64,000 nucleotides of DNA from assembly GCF_014694315.1 (NCBI RefSeq), contig NZ_JAAOXD010000001.1, forward strand, positions 144,839 to 208,838, written 5' to 3'. This stretch comes from Arthrobacter ipis. Its GTDB lineage: Bacteria > Actinomycetota > Actinomycetes > Actinomycetales > Micrococcaceae. Position 1 is the stretch's first letter. Every line of letters begins with the position of its first letter. The notes beneath the pieces are model-generated. The model had not been told where the DNA came from. It was given only the letters and a program-made list of their open reading frames with translations, and ran no database searches. The translations under genes were made by a program, and so were the position numbers. Of the stretch, positions 63,803 to 64,000 are shown one piece after another.

Positions 63803-64000
63803 ATGACTTCAGCATCGAGCATGGATCCGGCAGCGGGAGCTGCAGCGGAGTCCGCAACGGCCGACGGCGTAAATGTGGGATCGCTGCCGATCGGCGTCTT
63901 CGACTCCGGGGTCGGCGGCCTCACGGTGGCGCGGTCGATCATTGACCAGCTGCCGAACGAATCCATCCTCTACGTCGGCGACACCGCCCACGGCCCGTAC
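63803..64000 (+). CDS. murI: Glutamate racemase, N-terminal part
   Basis: The first 66 codons are visible before the window ends. A 28-residue Ala/Ser-rich leader precedes the conserved [19 protein letters not shown], which contains the Asp-Ser pair of the glutamate-binding site, followed by [17 protein letters not shown]. Glutamate racemase makes D-glutamate for peptidoglycan. ATG at 63803 is chosen because it lies after TATCCT (63788-63793); ATG at 63821 would remove six residues. Conserved actinobacterial order clpS-DUF2017-murI (with other genes between them in mycobacteria). Confidence 0.88.
   Translation, partial: MTSASSMDPAAGAAAESATADGVNVGSLPIGVFDSGVGGLTVARSIIDQLPNESILYVGDTAHGPY

Overview
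This 64 kb window is GC-rich core chromosome of a high-GC actinobacterium, most likely a Micrococcaceae member close to Arthrobacter/Pseudarthrobacter. The supporting signs are a fused E2-E1 oxoglutarate decarboxylase (kgd), NucS mismatch endonuclease, DUF2550/DUF3039/DUF2017 proteins, an argS-lysA-hom-thrC-thrB-rho-prfA-prmC gene order, an atp operon followed by DUF2550, many GTG starts, and a class of apparently leaderless promoters. No prophage, insertion sequence or CRISPR array is visible. The assignment rests on protein family recognition by eye, not on a database search.

Layout: 1-1.35 kb holds the N-terminal third of kgd (minus strand, cut by the window edge). 1.8-4.26 kb has two CNNM/CBS membrane proteins. 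4.29-7.58 kb is a zinc uptake module: a 37-bp palindrome, znuA-znuC-znuB, and a convergent Fur-family (Zur-like) regulator. 7.67-12.05 kb holds a metallo-beta-lactamase-fold hydrolase, a Cds1-type PLP enzyme, a sulfurtransferase, REP-like repeats, a zinc alcohol dehydrogenase and a HIT protein. 12.1-12.9 kb is a decayed DUF222-type gene. 12.97-16.96 kb is hrpA. 17.1-19.7 kb has a tiny membrane protein, a GlxA-like regulator with a possible operator, an emfourin-type inhibitor and a protealysin-like M4 protease. Then come tRNA-Arg(CCG) and a three-gene flavin electron-transfer cluster (FMN-binding lipoprotein, ApbE, RnfD-like membrane flavoreductase).

23.1-29.65 kb is the argS-lysA-hom-thrC-thrB operon, linking aspartate-family amino acid synthesis to arginyl-tRNA synthetase. 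It is followed by rho, whose RNA-binding region carries a long low-complexity insertion. A double hairpin separates rho from prfA-prmC-tsaC. A small cell-envelope set (WecB/TagA-type and family 2 glycosyltransferases, WecA/MraY-type phosphotransferase) lies between tsaC and the complete F1Fo ATP synthase operon (38.6-46.55 kb) with DUF2550.

47.1-64 kb carries a cold-shock protein, nucS, several small enzymes, an AI-2E-family permease, a large orphan membrane protein, a thioredoxin-fold/TPR protein, an OYE-type flavoenzyme, an ABC exporter, nagB, DUF3039 with a DEAD/DEAH helicase, the NAD-salvage pair pncB-pncA, clpS-DUF2017 and the start of murI.

The most informative cross-cutting pattern is that about a dozen genes have a TANNNT-like -10 hexamer 6-7 nt before the start codon, which implies leaderless transcripts and fixes several start sites. 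I did not find a clearly novel multi-gene system. The best candidates for follow-up are the flavin relay cluster, the protease/inhibitor/GlxA neighbourhood, the znuA palindrome, and the orphan membrane protein at 51.2-53.0 kb.
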